From Microbacterium salitolerans (GTDB lineage Bacteria > Actinomycetota > Actinomycetes > Actinomycetales > Microbacteriaceae), in assembly GCF_019720895.1 (NCBI RefSeq), contig NZ_JAHKSH010000001.1, positions 434,001 through 498,000 on the forward strand: 64,000 nucleotides of DNA, given 5' to 3'. A program made the translations under genes and the position numbers. Positions within the stretch are counted from its first letter, which is position 1, and the number at the start of each line of letters is the position of its first letter. Shown in pieces: positions 60,416 through 64,000 of this stretch. The notes beneath the pieces were generated by a model. The model saw only the letters and a program-made list of their open reading frames with translations. It did no database searches and had not been told where the DNA came from.

Positions 60416-61276
60416 ATGGATCGGCAGGCGGCGTTCGCGGCACTCGCGGATCCGACGCGCGCGCGGATCCTGCGCCTCATCGACCGCGCGGCCGACGGTC
60501 GCATGAGCGTGACCCCGCTCGCCGACGCGCTCGATCTGCGCCAGCCGACGGTGAGCCATCACCTGCGCACGCTGCTCGAGGCCGGCCTCGTCATACGCGA
60601 GAAGGATGGCAGGCGCGCGTGGTTCTCGGTCGCCCCCGGCGCGGACGACGTCGTGCGGCAGGCGATCGGATCCGCTCCGCACGCCGCGCCGGATCTCGAC
60701 CGCGTCGTGACCGACCTCGCGGATCGCTATCGCGGGGCGCATTCGACGGACATCGTCGCACGGGTCGTCGCCGGCAGCGCCGACCTCCTGCGGGAGACCG
60801 CGGGCGACGAGCCTCTGCTCGCCTCCCGCGTCGCATCGTTCGCCGCGCAGCGCCTCGACGCGCTCGCCGCCGGGGAGCGCCGTGTCCCCTCGGTGCTCTT
60901 CGTCTGCGTCAAGAATGCCGGCCGCTCGCAGATGGCCGCCGCGATCCTCCGCCACCTCGCGGGATCCGCCGTCGATGTCCGCACCGCCGGATCCGCCCCT
61001 GCCGCCGCGATCTCGCCCACCATCGTGCACGCGCTCGACGAGATCGGGGTCCCCCTCGGCGCGGAGTTCCCCAAGCCGCTGACCGACGAATCGGTCCGCG
61101 CGGCCGACGTCGTCGTCACGATGGGGTGCGGCGACGCGTGCCCCGTGTATCCGGGGATCCGCTACGAGGACTGGGACCTCGAGGATCCGGCGACCGCGCC
61201 GCTCCCGCGTGTGCGCGAGGTGCGCGACGAGATCGACGCCCGCGTGCGCGACCTCTGGGCGGACCTGCGCCGCTGA
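60416..61276 (+). CDS. ArsR-ArsC fusion: winged-helix regulator joined to arsenate-reductase domain
   Basis: 286 residues. The start at 60416 gives MDRQAAFAALADPTRARILR, the normal ArsR beginning; earlier in-frame codons run through the operator. Residues 1-95 are the winged helix ('LDLRQPTVSHHLRTLLEAGL'). Residues 95-155 form a helical linker like the three-helix domain of the ArsC at 59242. Residues 160-286 are the LMW-PTPase ArsC domain (CVKNAGR P-loop, 'MGCGDACPVYPGIRYEDW'). No Cys metal site is evident in the HTH part, so sensing may use the reductase cysteines. Probably a leaderless mRNA: TAGAGT lies seven bases before the ATG. Confidence 0.9.
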   Translation: MDRQAAFAALADPTRARILRLIDRAADGRMSVTPLADALDLRQPTVSHHLRTLLEAGLVIREKDGRRAWFSVAPGADDVVRQAIGSAPHAAPDLDRVVTDLADRYRGAHSTDIVARVVAGSADLLRETAGDEPLLASRVASFAAQRLDALAAGERRVPSVLFVCVKNAGRSQMAAAILRHLAGSAVDVRTAGSAPAAAISPTIVHALDEIGVPLGAEFPKPLTDESVRAADVVVTMGCGDACPVYPGIRYEDWDLEDPATAPLPRVREVRDEIDARVRDLWADLRR

Positions 61277-61425
61277 CGGCCGGACAGGAGTGCGGCAGTT
61301 CGCCGCGATCGCCGTGTGCCCTGTGGCCTCCGCGGGAAGATCGACGGCTTCTGCCGTCGCCGTGCATCGGCGGCAGGCGGGATGGCGAGCCCGCTGCTGC
61401 GCGGACTGGGCGCTGGCCGTGGGCG

Positions 61426-62628
61426 TCAGATGCTGACAGGCTGCGTCGCCGGCGTCGGCGCGCGCCGCCGCAGCACGGGGATCAGCAGCGCTGCGCTCGC
61501 GAGGGTCGCCGCGCCGAGGAGGACGAATGCGGCTCCGTAGCTGCCGGTCCATTCGGCCGTGAGCGATCCGGCCCACGGCGCGACCGCGCCCGCGACGGCG
61601 ACGGGGGTCGACAGGTATCCCGCGAGCACGGCGTAGTGGCGGGGGCCCCACAGCTCGCTGATGCCGCTCGCCATGATGAGCGTCGTGATGCCGCGTGCCG
61701 CGCCGATGAGGCCGGCGAGGATCAGCAGCAGCCACGCGGGGCTCGGCAGGAGCGCGAGCCCCAGCACGGCGGCGCCGGAGAAGAGCAGGGATCCGAGCAG
61801 TCGCGGCATGACGGGGATCCGCCGCGCGATCACGGGGTAGCCGAGGCGGCCGATGATCTGGCCGGCGCCGCACACGCCGATCGCGAGCGCGCCGATCGCG
61901 TGCGTGAGGCCGCGTTCCTGGGCGAAGGGGATGAGGTTGAGGTTCGCCGCGGCGACGCCCATCATCCCGAGCGAGACGGCCACTGTCAGGGCGATGAACG
62001 GCAGCGAGCGCAGCGTGCCGCGCACCTCGGCGCGGTCGGCCGCGGCCGTCGCGCGCCGGTCCTCGCGGGATCGGGTGCGGTGCGGAAGGAGCGCGAACGC
62101 GTGCAGCGGCAGCACCGTCGCGGCGAGGACGATCGCGAGGGCGACGTAGGTCAGCCGCCATCCGAGCGGGTCAGCGAGGGCGCTGATGATCGGCGCGAAG
62201 ATCGTGCTCGCGAGTGCGCCGAAGATCGTGATCGTCGTGAGGGCGGCGACCGGCTTCGGCGCGAACCACGCGTTCGCGGCCGTGAAGGCGGCCTGATAGA
62301 GCGTCATCGACATCGCCGCGCCCGCGAGGAGCCACGACGCGAAGAACAGCGAGAAGGTCGGGGAGCCGGCGGCCGCGAGCAGCGCGACGACCGCGACCGC
62401 CGTGCCGACCGACATGACGACGCGCGCGCCCCAGCGGGCCATCGCGTGGCCGACGGGGACCGCGACGGCGGCCTGCACGAGCATGGACGCCGTGAGCGTG
62501 CCCATGATGGCCGACGCGCTCCACCCTGTGTCGCTCGTGATGGCATCGGCGGCGACGGGGAGCGAGTAGTAGAGGATCCCCCAGCTGATCAGCTGCGAGG
62601 CGCAGAGCGCGGCGAGGGCGCGTCGCAC
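61426..62628 (-). CDS. MFS transporter linked to the arsenic flavoprotein
   Basis: 400 residues, twelve predicted helices, from a GTG at 62628 just one base after the flavoprotein stop. 'ALCASQLISWGILYYSLPV' opens helix 1, 'WFAPKPVAALTTITIFGALA' is the family-typical loop, and 'GAARGITTLIMASGISELWG' lies near helix 10. This is the group of MFS proteins that occurs with ArsO-like flavoproteins in actinobacterial ars loci, where export of an arsenic compound is suspected. A small GACGGC-TTCT-GCCGTC hairpin at 61343-61358 separates it from the convergent ArsR-ArsC gene. Confidence 0.8.
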   Translation of the reverse strand: MRRALAALCASQLISWGILYYSLPVAADAITSDTGWSASAIMGTLTASMLVQAAVAVPVGHAMARWGARVVMSVGTAVAVVALLAAAGSPTFSLFFASWLLAGAAMSMTLYQAAFTAANAWFAPKPVAALTTITIFGALASTIFAPIISALADPLGWRLTYVALAIVLAATVLPLHAFALLPHRTRSREDRRATAAADRAEVRGTLRSLPFIALTVAVSLGMMGVAAANLNLIPFAQERGLTHAIGALAIGVCGAGQIIGRLGYPVIARRIPVMPRLLGSLLFSGAAVLGLALLPSPAWLLLILAGLIGAARGITTLIMASGISELWGPRHYAVLAGYLSTPVAVAGAVAPWAGSLTAEWTGSYGAAFVLLGAATLASAALLIPVLRRRAPTPATQPVSI

Positions 62629-62629
62629 G

Positions 62630-63919
62630 TCAGCAGCAGCCGCCGTCGACGTTGCAGACGCCCGTCGCGGGCAGGGTGAGCTCGACGCGTCCGGCGGCCT
62701 CGGCGTCGCCGGCGATCCAGGCCACGACCGAGCGCACCTGCTCGTATCCCGTCTTGAGCAGGAACGTCGGTGCGCGACCGTAGCTCTTCATCCCGACGAT
62801 GAAGAAGCCCGCCTCCGGGTGCGAGAGCTCGCGGTACCCGTGCGGATCCACGGTGCCGCACGAGTGCTCGTTCGGGTCGATCATGGGGGCGAGGCGACGG
62901 GGTGCCTCGACGATGTCGTCGAGGTCGAGGCGCAGCTCGCGCAGCGGCGTGAGGTCGGGGCGGAAGCCCGTGTTCGCGACGAGGAGGTCGGCGTCGTGCT
63001 TCTCGCCTGTCGTCGAGGTGGCGCGCACGCCGTCGCCCTGACGTGCGAGCGACGTGATCTCGAAGGAGTCGACGACCTCGACGCGGCCGGACGCGACGAG
63101 CTGCTCGACGCGCGATCCGAGGGCGCCGCGGCCCTCGAGCTCGTCATCGGCCGTCTGCACGCGCTGTGCCTGCGCGTTGCGGATCAGCCAGGTCACATGC
63201 GTGCCGGGCTCGAGCCGCGCGAGCGTGGCGAGGGCGATGAGCGTGTTCGCCGCGGAGTGGCCGGCCCCGACGACGGTCGTGCGGCGGCCGGCGAACCGGT
63301 CGCGATCGCGGCCCAGGACGTCGGGGAGCGCGGGCACGATGAGATCGCGCACGCTGTCCGTGCCGAGCGGCTCGATGCCGCTCGAGCCCAGCGGGTTCGG
63401 CTGGCTCCAGGTGCCGGACGCGTCGAGCACAGCACGCGCAGGGACGTCGGCGGCGGAGCCGTCGGCCGACGTGATGCGCAGCGCGAACGGCTTCTGGCTG
63501 CGACCCTGCGTGCGCGTGCGGTCCATGCCCTCGCGCGACACCGACGTCACGGTGCTGCCGAGGCGGATGTGCGGCGCGATCGCGGGGTGCGCGGCGAGCG
63601 GCTCGAGGTACTGCGTGACCAGGTCGGATCCGCTCGGTGCGACGGTCGGGGCGGGCGCCTCCCAGCCGTCGTCCGCGAGGAGCGCGGCGGCCTCGTCGTC
63701 GACGAGGTGCTGCCACGGCGAGAACAGACGCGTGTGACCCCACTGCCGGACGGCGTCGGCGATCGTGTCGCCCTTCTCGAGGATGGTGAAGGCGATGCCG
63801 CGGCGCGCGAGGTGGGCCGCCGCGGCGAGCCCCATCGGACCGGCGCCGATGATCGCCACGGGCAGCGAGTCGAGGCGCGTGCCGGCGTGGATGCGCGGGG
63901 TGAGGTCGAGAAGCGTCAT
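62630..63919 (-). CDS. FAD/NAD(P)-binding flavoprotein, ArsO-like, with Cys-rich tail
   Basis: 429 residues. FAD-binding GAGPMG near residue 26, 'FTILEKGDTIADAVRQWGHT' and 'LFSPWQHLVDDEAA' typical of ArsO/flavin-monooxygenase-like proteins. A second dinucleotide motif GAGHSA lies near residue 217 and 'LLVANTGFRPDLTPLREL' near 325. The last ten residues are GVCNVDGGCC, three Cys that could bind As(III). ArsO was named from a Streptomyces arsenic gene cluster and its reaction is not settled. One base separates it from the MFS gene, so the two act as a unit. A probable ArsR operator lies upstream. Confidence 0.85.
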   Translation of the reverse strand: MTLLDLTPRIHAGTRLDSLPVAIIGAGPMGLAAAAHLARRGIAFTILEKGDTIADAVRQWGHTRLFSPWQHLVDDEAAALLADDGWEAPAPTVAPSGSDLVTQYLEPLAAHPAIAPHIRLGSTVTSVSREGMDRTRTQGRSQKPFALRITSADGSAADVPARAVLDASGTWSQPNPLGSSGIEPLGTDSVRDLIVPALPDVLGRDRDRFAGRRTTVVGAGHSAANTLIALATLARLEPGTHVTWLIRNAQAQRVQTADDELEGRGALGSRVEQLVASGRVEVVDSFEITSLARQGDGVRATSTTGEKHDADLLVANTGFRPDLTPLRELRLDLDDIVEAPRRLAPMIDPNEHSCGTVDPHGYRELSHPEAGFFIVGMKSYGRAPTFLLKTGYEQVRSVVAWIAGDAEAAGRVELTLPATGVCNVDGGCC

Positions 63920-63971
63920 GGGATCCTCTTCTATCGAAGAACGTCGATGGATCCATCGTGGCCTCCTCTAT

Positions 63972-63989
63972 CGACATCTGTCAATATCG
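63972..63989. promoter_or_regulatory. ArsR-type palindrome upstream of the ArsO-like gene
   Basis: CGACAT-CTGTCA-ATATCG is a 6-6-6 inverted repeat with one mismatch, overlapping a minus-strand TTGACA (-35) at 63978-63983. The pattern fits ArsR operators and probably serves a divergent regulator or exporter gene to the right of the window. Confidence 0.5.
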
Positions 63990-64000
63990 ACTAACTTCGA

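Overview
The window is GC-rich (around 70% by eye) actinobacterial chromosome, most likely from the Microbacteriaceae (Microbacterium or a close relative). The evidence is the codon use (GC-ending third positions), a two-domain ClpC, a short actinobacterial-type N-acetylglutamate synthase, a YozG/DUF2975 module, UgpC/MsiK-like sugar ABC systems, and several genes that look leaderless (a -10 hexamer only 6-7 bases before the start codon). There are no rRNA genes, cas genes, integrases or intact transposons. One tRNA-Ser(CGA) and one remnant of an IS3-type transposase are present.

Layout. 1-981: 5' part of a peptide-type solute-binding lipoprotein gene running off the left edge, followed by the IS3 scar. 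1335-8421: an RpiR-type regulator, then an operon of ABC ATPase, binding lipoprotein, tyrosine-phosphatase-like protein, metallophosphoesterase and two permeases. I read this as uptake plus intracellular dephosphorylation of a phosphorylated or glycerophosphodiester-like substrate. 8497-25870: housekeeping and small regulatory genes: a spermidine-synthase-like protein, a HTH/DUF2975/DUF2975 module, thioesterase, clpC, ECF sigma plus DUF4349 protein, NAGS, an MFS exporter, radA, an excalibur surface protein, an ArsR/SRPBCC pair, lactate dehydrogenase and a DUF899 protein. 26033-29800: a tightly overlapping ThuA / Gfo-Idh-MocA oxidoreductase / GH127 cluster. 29939-33555: alkylsulfatase, alpha/beta hydrolase, tRNA-Ser.

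33889-55400 is the main accessory region. It starts with a divergently transcribed LacI regulator and a sugar ABC importer (lipoprotein and two permeases, no ATPase of its own). A second GH127 enzyme follows. Then comes a run of secreted proteins: a 1504-residue alpha/alpha-barrel glycosidase with discoidin and Ig-like modules, a GH43-like enzyme with the same modules, a Tat-exported GH127/GH146-like enzyme, a non-catalytic discoidin/Ig-like protein, and a HEXXH metalloprotease with a lectin-like region. A Met/Cys-rich four-helix copper protein closes it. Three of the secreted proteins share one C-terminal module ending in Cys-Gly. With three GH127/146-type enzymes, the region looks like a locus for plant L-arabinofuranosides (arabinan or hydroxyproline-rich glycoproteins): secreted enzymes trim the polymer, the ABC system imports the products, intracellular GH127 finishes them, and LacI controls expression. 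The importer probably borrows a shared MsiK-like ATPase, for which the ATPase at 2354 is a candidate.

55401-59003: a Cys-containing hypothetical, a PabC-like class IV aminotransferase, and a TPP-dependent acetolactate-synthase-like enzyme followed by a 33-codon small ORF. 59242-64000: an arsenic locus with two arsC genes, a divergent ArsR-ArsC fusion sharing a palindromic operator, and an MFS / ArsO-like flavoprotein pair.

The intergenic spaces hold several families of 50-100 bp palindromes (A: 3 copies, B: 5, C: 5, plus a cluster next to the tRNA), which account for most of the long gene-free stretches.
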